NCBI GenBank assembly: GCA_036873755.1
Contig: JAVTVY010051590.1
Location: forward strand, 186,001 to 250,000
Direction of reading: 5' to 3'
Length of the DNA stretch: 64,000 bases
Source: Hanleya hanleyi
Lineage: Eukaryota > Mollusca > Polyplacophora > Lepidopleurida > Hanleyidae
How positions within the stretch are numbered: the first letter of the stretch is position 1; each line of letters opens with the position of its first letter. The notes beneath the pieces were generated by a model that saw only the letters and a program-made list of their open reading frames with translations, had not been told where the DNA came from and did not search any database. Of this stretch, positions 10,072 through 23,485 are shown in pieces. A program made the position numbers and the translations under genes.

Positions 10072-10436
10072 GAATACAAGAACACGGCATGGCTGGATGT
10101 GGAATACAAGAATACGGCATGGCTGCATGTGGAATACAAGAATACGGCATGGCTGGATGTGGAATACAAGAATACGGCATGGCTGGATGCGGAATAGAAG
10201 AATACGGCATGGCTGGATGTGGAATACAAGAATACGGTATGGCTGGATGCGGAATAGAAGAATACGGCATGGCTGGATGTGGAATACAAGAATACGGCAT
10301 GGCTGGATGTGGAATACAAGAATATGGCATGGCTGGATGTGGAATACAAGATTACGGCATGGCTGGATGTGGAATACAAGAATACGGCATGTCTGGATGT
10401 GGAATACAAGAATACGGCATGGCTGGATGTGGAAAA
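10072..10436 (+). repeat. 30 bp minisatellite, about 12 copies
   Basis: Unit GGAATACAAGAATACGGCAT plus GGCTGGATGT, exactly 30 bp. Open frames on both strands (e.g. peptide MAGCGIQEYG repeated) follow from the period being a multiple of three and are not evidence of a gene. Confidence 0.95.
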
Positions 10437-10616
10437 TATTCAACATATGACTATCACAGAAGTAATGACTGTTCCTTTCTCCTCTTCATTCTGTTATCAA
10501 CTGGATACCGGCTCTTTCTTGGTCGTCCTTGTTCCAGTCAAAGGTCCAGAAATGAATTATTCCATAATCGAGGTTGACTTCAAACTAGCTGCTATCGCCA
10601 TCTTGATTTAAATACG

Positions 10617-10922
10617 CCAAGATGGCGGTTATTCACCAGTGTCCAAGATGGCGGTTATTCACCAGTGTCCAAGATGGCGGTTATTCACCAGTGTCCAAGA
10701 TGGCGGTTATTCACCAGTGTCCAAGATGGCGGTTATTCACCAGTGTCCAAGATGGCGGTTATTCACCAGTGCCCAAGATGGTGGTTATTTACCAGTGTCC
10801 AAGATGGCGGTTATTCACCAGTGTCCAAGATGGCGGTTATTCACCAGTGTCCAAGATGGTGGTTATTCACCAGTGTCCAAGATGGCGGTTATTCACCAGT
10901 GTCCAAGATGGCGGTTATTCTA
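10617..10922 (+). repeat. 26 bp minisatellite of YY1-like sites, about 12 copies
   Basis: Unit CCAAGATGGCGGTTATTCAC plus CAGTGT. Each unit carries AAGATGGCGG, the core of the YY1 consensus, in the same direction; two units have GATGGTGG instead. An inverted GCCATCTT (about 10598) lies just before the array. Confidence 0.9.
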
Positions 10923-12559
10923 GAATAGAAGCACTATCTTAATGTCTGTAGATTCTGAAAACCTCGCGATTAGATTCTTACAATGCCTTGGTACGTGCAC
11001 GCTGTACTCATGGAAATGGTTCTGAAAGTAATTTTGATTGATGAAGGTTTCACGACTGTTTCTCACCCTGCAATTATGCCGTGGCCTTACAAACCAACTC
11101 ACTATGCCCGACATAATTTTTGCCAACAGTCTACGATCCAACACAATGTGTCCGAGTCAACAGATGTTAAACCTTCTCAACCCGGTTGGGCTTTGTTTTA
11201 CTATATGTTTACCATGTACATCCATGGCACATTGTGATACATATTCGAATGCTACAAAGGGGCCACCAAAGCACACAGTTTGACACCAAAATTGCCCACC
11301 CAATACCCCTTAGATGCCGAGATACGGGCTTGGAACAGAGGGCACTCTGCCATCGTGGTCTACCTGGTAACCATACTGGACAATCGACAACAATTCATCT
11401 GATTTCCAATGAGCTGCTTGGCCCCAAAAACAATATTCGGCACAAGCATGGTCAATCGATGTGTCATTAGTTCACGAAATATGGCCGCCATATTGGAAAA
11501 CTGACGGTTTATGCTAATTATACTCACTTCGTGTCATCGCCCGGTTCCATGAACCGCACTAACAAACTGTTAATGTGGGGTTCATTACCAAACTGTATTA
11601 CAAAGAATCACATAAAGAAGCAAAATAAAAAATGATCTAATAATAGTATCTTCTGAGAAACTATTTTTGTTTTAAAATCCCATTAAATGTCTCAACATAG
11701 AATGCTTGGCATACTAATCATACTAAACATTCGTTGCTTCAATAAAGATTCAAGTAGTTCCCTTTCGCCGACATCACGTACGAAGTGCACCCGCTGAACT
11801 CAGAACATGTCGATTGATATTTACGTTCCTCCCACCAGAGGTCAGCCAGTGTAACCCTGCACACAGATTGAGAGTTCCAACTAGTTTATGTATAAAGATA
11901 AAACTGTGATACAGATGTTCTATTTCTCCCATTACGGTTCACTCTCTGAAAAGGCGCGTGCGACGCACATGGTGATACCGTTTAGCGTTTCTCGTCGTAC
12001 GTCGCCGTTTACAATACCGGTACCGTACGAGTTAAGATAAGGTGCACTCCACACTTCATTCTATGCGTCTTGAAACAGACAATTGATTTCGCTCTTCGGT
12101 CATAAATAGTTGTCAAATCTGACACAAAAACCTATAACTATATATTTTCTTAATGGGCAAACTCGTGATATCCTTTCAGGAGACAATCCAGCATCAGCAT
12201 GCAAATATAAATACGGCTGGAATTAGTAAATATGTTCACTTGTGAAAATGACATAATACATGTTGAAATACTGAGTCTACCATGCTGTCGTATAGTGTTT
12301 TCTGAGTTACTTTTCTCTTTTCTTATGTGAAGATAGTCAGTGGATATACTGGTTCATAGGCTTTTTTATAGATGATATAGATAACCAAAGATTTAGAGTC
12401 TCTAAATCCTCGAGATAACCATTTAGGCCTACACTCTGCATACACGGTTTGTTGTACATTGTCATACTACGTCAGTTATAGCTCGTGAAGTCGTATGGAA
12501 TGTACAGTCTCCTTCTCCTCTTTCTCCTCACGATTTTTTATATTTAGTTCCTTAACTTT
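10923..12559. other. No gene seen
   Basis: AT-rich DNA with short ORFs only. A short palindromic stretch, ATATGGCCGCCATAT, lies near 11480. No splice-consistent coding sequence found. Confidence 0.5.
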
Positions 12560-13000
12560 CCAACAAATTGACCGATTTCTCTCAGCTTTGACCAGGATAA
12601 CTATGGGATACTAAACTTGAGGTCAGTAGGTCAAAGGTCAAGGCCACTGTGACCTAAAAATCTGGAAATCATCGAAATTCATTCATTGTCCGAGTGGATA
12701 CATAAGTAAGAGAGGATATGTTAGGTCAATATCACGGTCCACCCTGAAACAGGGAAGTATTGAAGCAATTGTACTATTACTCTGGTCCAAGGATGTAGAT
12801 GGTGATCAGACTTCAGGAATACCTCAAGCTGATGGCGAACAAGAACATATTGAGGTCAAACGGTCAAAGCAGGCCAAGGCCACTGTTTACAAAAACTATA
12901 AAAGACAGTATGTATGTGTATGCCTTAGTGGGAAGTGATGTGTCGGGTACTAAGATTGGGGTCAATGGTCAAGGTCGCTGACCCCCAGCAACTCACTCCA
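12560..13000 (+). repeat. Dispersed AGGTCA-rich mollusc-type repeat, degraded
   Basis: Contains AGGTCAAAGGTCA at 12628-12640 (a perfect direct repeat with one-base spacer), then AAGGCCACTGTGACC, with weaker echoes near 12852 and 12960. Text of this type (GGTCAAGGTCACTGTGACC) is a familiar dispersed repeat in mollusc genomes. The half-sites match nuclear-receptor elements. Confidence 0.5.
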
Positions 13001-14260
13001 ACACGAAGACTCATAGTTGTCTTTCAGTGCCGTAATCCATAGTTCCAATTAGGCGCTTTTAATTTTGAAGAGAAAAAAATCACCCACAGTCTTGTCGCCA
13101 TCTTTTCTCTCAACACGCTGTCTTCGTTTTATAGGTACCGTTGTGCATCCCTGCGGCGACTGACTGGCAATTAAACTTAGAAGAACATTACATAGCGTCA
13201 GAATGTTTATACGGATAAGTCATCAGGTTCAAATTGTCTTATTGTCTCCACTATTATCATTTATCGGATCATGTTTATTTCGATAAATCACATGATCCAG
13301 CCATAACCAGTGCCTTGAAAAACATAACTAGGACACGAAACACCTCCGGGACTGTATGTGTGTTTATTTCTGGATAAATGTCCACTTTCTCAGGCTAAGG
13401 ACAAAGGTATATACATATTTGTGAAAAGCTCCTGTATGCAAACCGTTTATCAGTGGAGACAGTAGATTTTATGACTATGCCTACGTCGTCACGGGTCTCC
13501 AACAAACAGCCTTGTTCTTTCACATTAAATATACGGAATAAAGGAATGTAGACAACGGCCTGGTTGGAGAATGTCTATAACCTGGCGCTCCGAATGGCGA
13601 GCGCAATCAGGAAAATATCACAAAGATCAAAGAAAGGCCACGTGTGCTTGTACATCATTTATGTTAAATGATCCGCACTTGTCGTAAAAAGACTGGCCAG
13701 ACCCAAATCCCGTCATGCACATAGTTCTGATGTCATTTCGCACTTCTACCTTTTTCTCCCATTAAAGTCGCCCCAAAGCAAAGAAAATAAAACTTAAAAG
13801 GTAAATCGGATGAAAGACAAGGAAAAATATGTTGGAGACCACTCCAGAGTTTATATGTTTGCTGACGTCTGGTCCAAAAGCTTATCAAAGAAATACAGAG
13901 TGGTCTGAGGCGCCATCTGACGACGTAAGTCAACGGCAATAGGACAATCCGATGAATTACGGAAATGACCGAATTCGCACCGTTCACGGATGTAGAGAGT
14001 TATTAGAGTACAAAACAAACCATATTCGTATCATTATAGTACTATATTATCAGTTTGGGGGCTCAGTAAAATAATGTGGAAATTCCTATTGACAATCAGA
14101 AGTCTATATTGCTCGATGAAGATACAAAATAACGACACGCCGCATAAAATACGCACTTATTTCCCCTTCTAACAGCATCATTCCCCCCTCGATCACCATA
14201 CCTGCCCAATGTGAATTTGAGCGTACATCACAGTTTGGCGAGCCGAGAAAGGTATAGGCC
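13001..14260. other. No gene seen
   Basis: Single-copy-looking DNA. The minus ORF at 13733-13987 has no recognisable content. Confidence 0.5.
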
Positions 14261-14346
14261 TATTTAATCCACTGATGCACCTACATACATTACCCTCAAT
14301 GGGAACAACGAGGGTAAGGGACGTAGGTGCCTCTGCTGATTAAATA
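14261..14346. repeat. 86 bp hairpin (inverted repeat ~37 bp arms)
   Basis: Left arm 14261-14297 (TATTTAATCC...GCACCTAC...ACCCTC) pairs with right arm 14310-14346 (GAGGGT...GTAGGTGC...GATTAAATA), leaving a 12-base loop. A few mismatches lie in the middle. It sits just before the satellite block and resembles a tiny foldback MITE. Confidence 0.7.
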
Positions 14347-14384
14347 TGAACCTTCACACACGGTATATTTTTGTATACACTCTA

Positions 14385-14640
14385 TGCCCATTGATCCTCT
14401 GGCCAAACCGCTTAATCTCTCTTCGCTCATAGATCCTCTGGCCTAACCGCCATTATACCCTCTACGCCCATAGATCCTCTGGCCTAACCGCCATTATACA
14501 CTCTACGCCATAGATCCTCTGGCCTAACCGCCATTATACCCTCTACGCCATAGATCCTCTGGCCTAACCGCCATTATACGGTACCCTCTACGCCCATAGA
14601 TCCTCTGGCCTAACCGCCATTATACCCTCGGCCATACATA
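14385..14640 (+). repeat. ~41 bp minisatellite, about 6 copies
   Basis: Unit centred on CATAGATCCTCTGGCCTAAC followed by CGCCATTATACCCTCTACGC, with small indels. It abuts the large satellite array. Confidence 0.9.
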
Positions 14641-17600
14641 TTGCCTAATGGAGCACATACTGTCGTGATTGTCGGCTATAGATGGGGTGTAATAGAGCAC
14701 ACACTGTCATGATTGTCGGCTGTAGATGGGGTCTAATGGAGCACATGGTTATGAGTGTCGGCTGTAGATAGGGTCTAATGGAGCACACTCTGCCATGCTT
14801 GTCGGCCATACATGGGGTCTAATGGAGCACACACTGCCATGATTGTCAGCCATACATGGGGTCTAGTGAAGCACACACTGTCATGGTTGTCGGCTATAGA
14901 TAAGATTTAATAGAGCACACACTGTCATGATTGTCGACTCTACATGGGGGCTAATGGAGCACACTGACATGATTGTCGGCTGTAGATAGGGTCAACTGGA
15001 GCACACACTGTCATGGTTGTCGGCTATAGATAAGCTTTAATAGAGCACACACTGTCATGACTGTCGGCTGTACATGGGATGGAATGGAGCACACACTGTC
15101 ACGATTATTTGCACGATATGGCACACACTCATAGTTGCCTGTCATACATGGGGTCGAATGGAGCGCACTCGATGATTGGCACGTATAAATGGGATTTAAG
15201 GGAGCACACTCATGATGGTCGGCTATGCATGAGGTCTAATGGAGCACACTCATGATTGTCACCTGTACATATGATCTAATGGGCACACACTATCATGGTT
15301 GTCGGCTATACATGGGGTCTAATGGAGCACACAATTTCATAATTGTCTGTTATCCGTGGGATCTAATGGAACACGCATTGTCATGATTGTCGGTCATACA
15401 TGGGGTCAAATAGAGCACACACTGTCATGGTTGTCGGCTGTACATTGGATCTAATGAAGCACACACTGTCATGGTTGTCGGCTATACATGGGGTCTAATG
15501 GAGCACACAATTTCATAATTGTCTGTTATCCGTGGGATCTAATGGAACACGCATTGTCATGATTGTCGGTCATACATGGGGTCAAATAGAGCACACCCTG
15601 TCATGGTTGTCGGCTGTACATTGGATCTAATGGAGCATACACTGTCATGATTGTCCACTATACATTGGATCTAGTGGAGCACACTCTGTCATGATTGTCG
15701 GTCATACATGGGGTCAAATAGAGCACACCCTGTCCTGGTTGTCGGCTGTACATTGGATCTAATGGAGCACACACTGTCATGATTGACCGCTATATAAGGG
15801 GTCTAACGGAGCACAACCTGCCACGATTGGTGGCTATACATGAGTTCTAATGGAGCGCACACTATCATCATTGTCGGTTATACATAGGGTCTTATGGAGC
15901 ACACACGTTCATAATTGACTGCTATACGTGGGATCTAATTGAGCACACTGTCACGATTGTCGGCTGTAGATGGGGTCTAATTGTGCACACTGTCATGATT
16001 GCCCACTGTCATGATTGCCGGCTATACATGGCGTCTAATGGAGCAAACACTGTCATGATTGTTGGCTATACATGGGGTCTAATGCAGCACACACTGTCAT
16101 TATTGTCGATTATACATGGGATCTAATAGAGCACACACTGTCATGATTGTCGGCTATACATGAGGGACTAATAAAGCACACACTGCCATGGCTGTCGGCT
16201 GTACATGGAGATCTAATGCAGCACATACTCTCATTATTGTCGACTATACATGGGATCCAACAGAGCACACACACATGATTGTCGTCTACAAGGTCATATA
16301 GATGCGGTCTAATTCAGCACGTACTCTCACAGTTGTCCACTATACATGGGATCTAATGGAGAATACACTCATATTTGTCGGCCAAACATGGGGTTTGATG
16401 GAGCACACACTCTCATAGTTGTCGGTCATACATGGGATCTAATGAAGCACACACGGTCATGATTGTCGGCTGTAGATAGGGTTTACTGGAGCACACACTG
16501 TCATGGTTGTCGGCTATAGATAAGCTTTAATAGAGCACACACTGTCATGACTGTCGGCTGCACATGGGATGTAATGGAGCACACACTGTCACGATTATTT
16601 GCACGATATGGCACACACTCATAGTTGCCTGTCATACATGGGGTCGAATGGAGCGCACACGATGATTGGCACCTATAAATGGGATTTAAGGGAGCACACT
16701 CATGATGGTCGGCTATGCATGAGGTCTAATGGAGCACAATCATGATTGTCACCTGTACATATGATCTAATGGGCACACACTATCATGGTTGTCGGCTATA
16801 CATGGGGTCTAATGGAGCACACACTTTCATAATTGTCTGTTATCCGTGGAATCTAATGGAACACGCATTGTCATGATTGTCGGTCATACATGGGGTCAAA
16901 TAGAGCACACCCTGTCCTGGTTGTCGGCTGTACATTGGATCTAATGGAGCACACACTGTCATGATTGACCGCTATATAAGGGGTCTAACGGAGCACAACC
17001 TGCCACGATTGGTGGCTATACATGAGTTCTAATGGAGCGCACACTATCATTATTGTCGGTTATACATAGGGTCTTATGGAGCACACACGTTCATAATTGA
17101 CTGCTATACGTGAGATATAATTGAGCACACTGTCACGATTGTCGGCTGTAGATGGGGTCTAATTGTGCACACTGTCATGATTGCCGGCTATACATGGCGT
17201 CTAATGGAGCAAACACTGTCATGATTGTTGGCTATACATGGGGTCCAATGCAGCACACACTGTCATTATTGTCGGTTATACATGGGATCTAATAGAGCAC
17301 ACACTGTCATGATTGTCGGCTATACATGAGGGACTAATAAAGCACACACTGTCATGACTGTGGGCTGTACATGGAGGTCTAATGGAGCACATACTCTCAT
17401 TATTGTCGACTATACATGGGATCAAACAGAGCACACACACATGATTGTCGTCTACAAGGTCATATAGATGCGGTCTAATTCAGCACGTACTCTCACAGTT
17501 GTCCACTATACATGCGATCTAATAGAGAATACACTCATATTTGTCGGCCAAACATGGGGTTTGATGGAGCACACACTCTCATAGTTGTCGGTCATACATG

Positions 17601-20600
17601 GGATCTAATGAAGCACACACGGTCATGATTGTCGGCTGTAGATAGGGTTTACTGGAGCACACAGTCATGGTTGTCGGCTATAGATAAGCTTTAATAGAGC
17701 ACACACTGTCATGACTGTCGGCTGTACATGGGATGTAATGGAGCACACACTGTCACGATTATTTGCACGATATGGCACACACTCATAGTTGCCTGTCATA
17801 CATGGGGTCGAATGGAGCGCACACGATGATTGGCACCTATAAATGGGATTTAAGGGAGCACACTCATGATGGTCGGCTATGCATGAGGTCTAATGGAGCA
17901 CACTCATGATTGTCACCTGTACATATGATCTAATGGGCACACACTATCATGGTTGTCGGCTATACATGGGGTCTAATGGAGCACACACTTTCATAATTGT
18001 CTGTTATCCGTGGGATCTAATGGAACACGCATTGTCATGATTGTCGGTCATACATGGGGTCAAATAGAGCACACACTGTCATGGTTGTCGGCTGTACATT
18101 GGATCTAATGGAGCACACACTGTCATGGTTGTCGGCTGTACATTGGATCTAGTGGAGCACACTCTGTCATGATTGTCGGTCATACATGGGGTCAAATAGA
18201 GCACACCCTGTCATGGTTGTCGGCTGTACATTGGATCTAATGGAGCACACACTGTCATGATTGACCGCTATATAAGGGGTCTAACGGAGCACAACCTGCC
18301 ACGATTGGTGGCTATACATGAGTTCTAATGGAGCGCACACTATCATTATTGTCGGTTATACATAGGGTCTTATGGAGCACACACGTTCATAATTGACTGC
18401 TATACGTGAGATATAATTGAGCACACTGTCACGATTGTCGGCTGTAGATGGGGTCTAATTGTGCACACTGTCATGATTGCCGGCTATACATGGCGTCTAA
18501 TGGAGCAAACACTGTCATGATTGTTGGCTATACATGGGGTCCAATGCAGCACACACTGTCATTATTGTCGGTTATACATGGGATCTAATAGAGCACACAC
18601 TGTCATGATTGTCGGCTATACATGAGGGACTAATAAAGCACACACTGTCATGACTGTCGGCTGTACATGGAGGTCTAATGGAGCACACACACATGATTGT
18701 CGTCTACAAGGTCATATAGATGCGGTCTAATTCAGCACGTACTCTCACAGTTGTCCACTATACATGGGATCTAATAGAGAATACACTCCTATTTGTCGGC
18801 CAAACATGGGGTTTGATGGAGCACACACTCTCATAGTTGTCGGTCATACATGGGATCTAATGAAGCACACACGGTCATGATTGGCGGCTATAAATGGGAT
18901 CTAATGGAGCAACTCGTGATTGTCGGCTAGACATGTGTCTAATGGAGTACGCACTATCATGATTGTCTATACATGGGAGTTAATGAAGGACATACTCTTA
19001 TAGTTTTCGCCCATAGGTGGGATCTGATGGAGCACATACAGTCATGATTGTCGGCTATACATGGGATCTGATGGAGCACATACAGTCATGATTGTCGGCT
19101 ATACATGGGATCTGATGGAGCACATACAGTCGTGATTGTCGGCTATACATGGGATCTGATGGAGCACATACAGTCATGATTGTCGGCTATACATGGGATC
19201 TGATGGAGCACATACAGTCATGATTGTCGGCTATACATGGGATCTGATGGAGCACATACAGTCATGATTGTCGGCTATACATGGGAACTGATGGAGCACA
19301 TACAGTCATGATTGTCGGCTATACATGGGAACTGATGGAGCACATACAGTCATGATTGTCGGTCATACATGGGAACTGATGGAGCACATACAGTCATGAT
19401 TGTCGGCTATACATGGGATCTGATGGAGCACATACAGTCATGATTGTCGGCTATACATGGGATCTGATGGAGCACATACAGTCATGATTGTCGGCTATAC
19501 ATGGGATCTGATGGAGCACATACAGTCATGATTGTCGGCTATACATGGGATCTGATGGAGCACATACAGTCATGATTGTCGGCTATACATGGGAACTGAT
19601 GGAGCACATACAGTCATGATTGTCGGCTATACATGGGAACTGATGGAGCACATACAGTCATGATTGTCGGCTATACATGGGATCTGATGGAGCACATACA
19701 GTCATGATTGTCGGCTATACATGGGATCTGATGGAGCACATACAGTCATGATTGTCGGCTATACATGGGATCTGATGGAGCACATACAGTCATGATTGTC
19801 GGCTATACATGGGAACTGATGGAGCACATACAGTCATGATTGTCGGCTATACATGGGAACTGATGGAGCACATACAGTCATGATTGTCGGTCATACATGG
19901 GAACTGATGGAGCACATACAGTCATGATTGTCGGCTATACATGGGATCTGATGGAGCACATACAGTCATGATTGTCGGCTATACATGGGAACTGATGGAG
20001 CACATACAGTCATGATTGTCGGCTATACATGGGAACTGATGGAGCACATACAGTCATGATTGTCGGCTATACATGGGAACTGATGGAGCACATACAGTCA
20101 TGATTGTCGGCTATACATGGGATCTGATGGAGCACATACAGTCATGATTGTCGGCTATACATGGGATCTGATGGAGCACATACAGTCATGATTGTCGGCT
20201 ATACATGGGAACTGATGGAGCACATACAGTCATGATTGTCGGCTATACATGGGAACTGATGGAGCACATACAGTCATGATTGTCGGCTATACATGGGATC
20301 TGATGGAGCACATACAGTCATGATTGTCGGCTATACATGGGATCTGATGGAGCACATACAGTCATGATTGTCGGCTATACATGGGAACTGATGGAGCACA
20401 TACAGTCATGATTGTCGGCTATACATGGGAACTGATGGAGCACATACAGTCATGATTGTCGGCTATACATGGGATCTGATGGAGCACATACAGTCATGAT
20501 TGTCGGCTATACATGGGATCTGATGGAGCACATACAGTCATGATTGTCGGCTATACATGGGATCTGATGGAGCACATACAGTCATGATTGTCGGCTATAC

Positions 20601-21750
20601 ATGGGATCTGATGGAGCACATACAGTCATGATTGTCGGCTATACATGGGATCTGATGGAGCACATACAGTCATGATTGTCGGCTATACATGGGAACTGAT
20701 GGAGCACATACAGTCATGATTGTCGGCTATACATGGGAACTGATGGAGCACATACAGTCATGATTGTCGGCTATACATGGGAACTGATGGAGCACATACA
20801 GTCATGATTGTCGGCTATACATGGGATCTGATGGAGCACATACAGTCATGATTGTCGGCTATACATGGGATCTGATGGAGCACATACAGTCATGATTGTC
20901 GGCTATACATGGGAACTGATTGAGCACACAATGCATTGTCGGCCATACATGATTCAGATATAACATACAATGCATGATTGTCATTACAATACGGGAACTG
21001 ATTGAGCACACACTCTTACCGTTGACGGCTATACATAGGGTCTAATGGAGCACATATTGTCATGATTGTCGGCGATACATGTCATAAAATGAAGCGCACA
21101 ATCTTATAGCTGTCGGTCATACATGAGATCTAATGGAGCACACACTGTCAGGATTGGCGGCTACACATGGGATCTAATGGAGCACACACTGTCAGGATTG
21201 GCGGCTACACATGGGATCTAATGGAGCACACACTGTCAGGATTGGCGGCTACACATGGGATCTAATGGAGCACACACTGTCAGGACTGGCGGCTACACAT
21301 GGGATCTAATGGAGCAAACACTGTCATGCTTGTCGGCTGTACATGGGATCTAATGAAGCAAATACTGTCATGCTTGTCGGCTATACATGGGATCTAATGA
21401 AGCAAACACTGTCATGCTTGTCGGCTATACATGGAATCTAATGTAGCACGCGCTGCCATGATTGTTGGTTATACATGGGATCTAATGGAGCACACCGTCA
21501 GGGTTGTCGTTGAAAAAGTTATATAGATGGAGTCTAATTCAGCACACACGCTCACATTGTTGTCGGCTTTAATCTACTGGAACACACAGTCTCATAGTTG
21601 TCGGCCATATATGGACTAATAGAGCACACAATGTCATGATTGTCGGCTATACATGGGATCTAATGGTGCAGGGGGTATAATGGAGCAAAGTCATGATTGT
21701 CGACTATAGATGGGATCTAATATAACACACTGTCATAATGTTCGGACCAT
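14641..21750 (+). repeat. 44 bp satellite array with higher-order repeats
   Basis: About 160 monomers around GAGCACACACTGTCATGATT plus GTCGGCTATACATGGGGTCT. The first 4.3 kb is diverged and organised in higher-order repeats. For example the unusual segment ACGATTATTTGCACGATATG recurs at 15101, 16591 and 17755, giving periods of about 1490 and 1164 bp. No coding potential. Confidence 0.95.
19020..20918 (+). repeat. Homogenised 44 bp block, about 43 near-identical copies
   Basis: Monomers CATACAGTCATGATTGTCGG plus CTATACATGGGATCTGATGG plus AGCA are almost identical. They differ mainly at one site (GGATCTG versus GGAACTG), with occasional GGTCATAC or CGTGATT variants. It is much more uniform than the flanking array, implying recent amplification. 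Confidence 0.9.
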
Positions 21751-21779
21751 TCTTTTGAAGTTTAATGCTTAAAATGATA

Positions 21780-22560
21780 ACAATGCCCACTGATTGCATA
21801 TCATTTCTTAGTTTAACACATGCATCCGATCTTCAGTAGCTGTTGAACTGACATATGGTTGGTGAATGTTCTCATTAACTTGGGCTCCCCTGTAAGTGGC
21901 ATATAAAAGGAGGTCACTTTTTGTCACTCTTACATAGCCAATACGCTATAGCAGTTCTTGGTTTAACAAATATATCTTTTTGGTCTTCAAAAATTGCCCA
22001 ATGGTTCTATAGCATTTCGTGGTTTAACACATGCAGGCCGTCTTCACAAGCTGTTGAGGCGATATATTCTTGCTGGACGTTAAACGGGACCCATAAGCGA
22101 TATGTAAAAAAAAGGTTATAAACTTGCTATCAAATTGTCATCCAACTGTAGCATTTCTTGGTTGAACAAATACAACATACTTTTAGTTCCTCAAACGTTG
22201 CCCACTATTTCTTTAGCATTTCTTGGTTTAACAAAGAAATATAGGTTACTTTCAATCTCTCAAACGTTGCACACATACTATAGCTTGGCCGGTTTAACAA
22301 AGTAGTGCTTCCACTTGCCATAACACGTTTATGATATTGCATTTCTTGAGTTAACACAAACCCATTAAAGGTAACATTTATAGTTAGTCTCGAAAACGTT
22401 GGCCACAAATTATAACTTGGTTAACAAATAGGATCTTATGTATATAGTTTTAGTCGCTCAAGTATTGAGACAATTTATTGCTTGAACATAGTCATACATG
22501 TAGCTTTAGTCACTAGAAACATAGTGACTGTAGCCTTTCTTGGTTCAACAGTAACTGTTG
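21780..22560 (+). repeat. Degenerate repeats sharing GCATTTCTTGGTTTAACA
   Basis: About eight diverged copies of TAGCATTTCTTGGTTTAACA at intervals near 70-100 bases, each with an ACGTTG/GTTGCCCA-like follower. An old, decayed tandem repeat; no gene. Confidence 0.65.
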
Positions 22561-23400
22561 AAGAGACTGCTGCTAAATATAGTTTTCTATAAAGCAGCCG
22601 CTGCAGAAGTTCGCCGACCAGAGAGAGCGTTGTAGAAATCTGTTGAAGAAGACCTCTGAACATAGAGGGTGTTGTAGAAAGCCACTTCAGGAGATCGCTG
22701 CGAAAGTAATGGTCTTCTAGAAAGCCGTTGTAGAAGGCCGCTGCCAAAAAGACGGTGTACCATAGAATACCGCTACAGAAGACCACTACGAAAGTGAGAA
22801 GAAACTTTCTTCTAGAAAGCTGCTGTAGATGACTGCTATCAAAAGAATGTGTACCTTAGAAAACCGCTAGCAAGTAGAAGGCCAGTGTGAAAAGACGGCG
22901 TACCATAGAAAACCGCTTCAGAAGCCCGCTGTGAAAATAAACGGTCTTCTGGAAAGCCGCTGTAGAAGGCCGCTGCCAGAAGACGGTAAACCAAAGAAAA
23001 CCGTGTCGAAAGGCCGCTTCGAAAATTAACGATCTTCTAGAAAGCCCCTATAAAAGGCGACCAACCGTAGAAAACCGCCAAAAAATGCCTCTGCAAACAG
23101 TATCGGCGTTCTACAAAGCTGCTCTACAAGACAGCTGACAGAAGATTTTGTATCATAGAAAGCCACAAATAACGGCCGCTTCGATAAAGCAGAAGCCCGC
23201 TGTACAAAGAGGTAGTTGGAGAAAGCGGGTAAAGAAGTCCGCTGCATAGATTAACGGTCTTTCAGAAAGCTGCTGTGGAAGATCGCTGACAAAAGACTTT
23301 TTGATGATAGTAGAAAGCCGCTAAAGATGGCCACAGCAAAACACAATGTTGTTCCGCAAAGCGACTGGCAAAAGTAACATTCTTTTATAATACAGTGTTA
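22560..23400 (+). repeat. Degenerate repeats sharing GAAAGCCGCTGTAGAAGG
   Basis: Many diverged copies of TAGAAAGCCGCTGTAGAAGG and CCGCTGCCAAAAGACGGT, alternating every 40-60 bases. ORFs on the minus strand here are by-products. Confidence 0.65.
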
Positions 23401-23485
23401 TACAGGTTAATTTTACACACTCTATACTTTCTGTCGTGATCACTCTTAACATGAAATATCAATCCACTTATGGGTCATTTATGGG

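Noticed and set aside
10089..10577. 162-codon ORF with MAGCGIQEYG repeats
   Set aside because: Product of a perfect 30 bp minisatellite; equally long frames occur on the minus strand.
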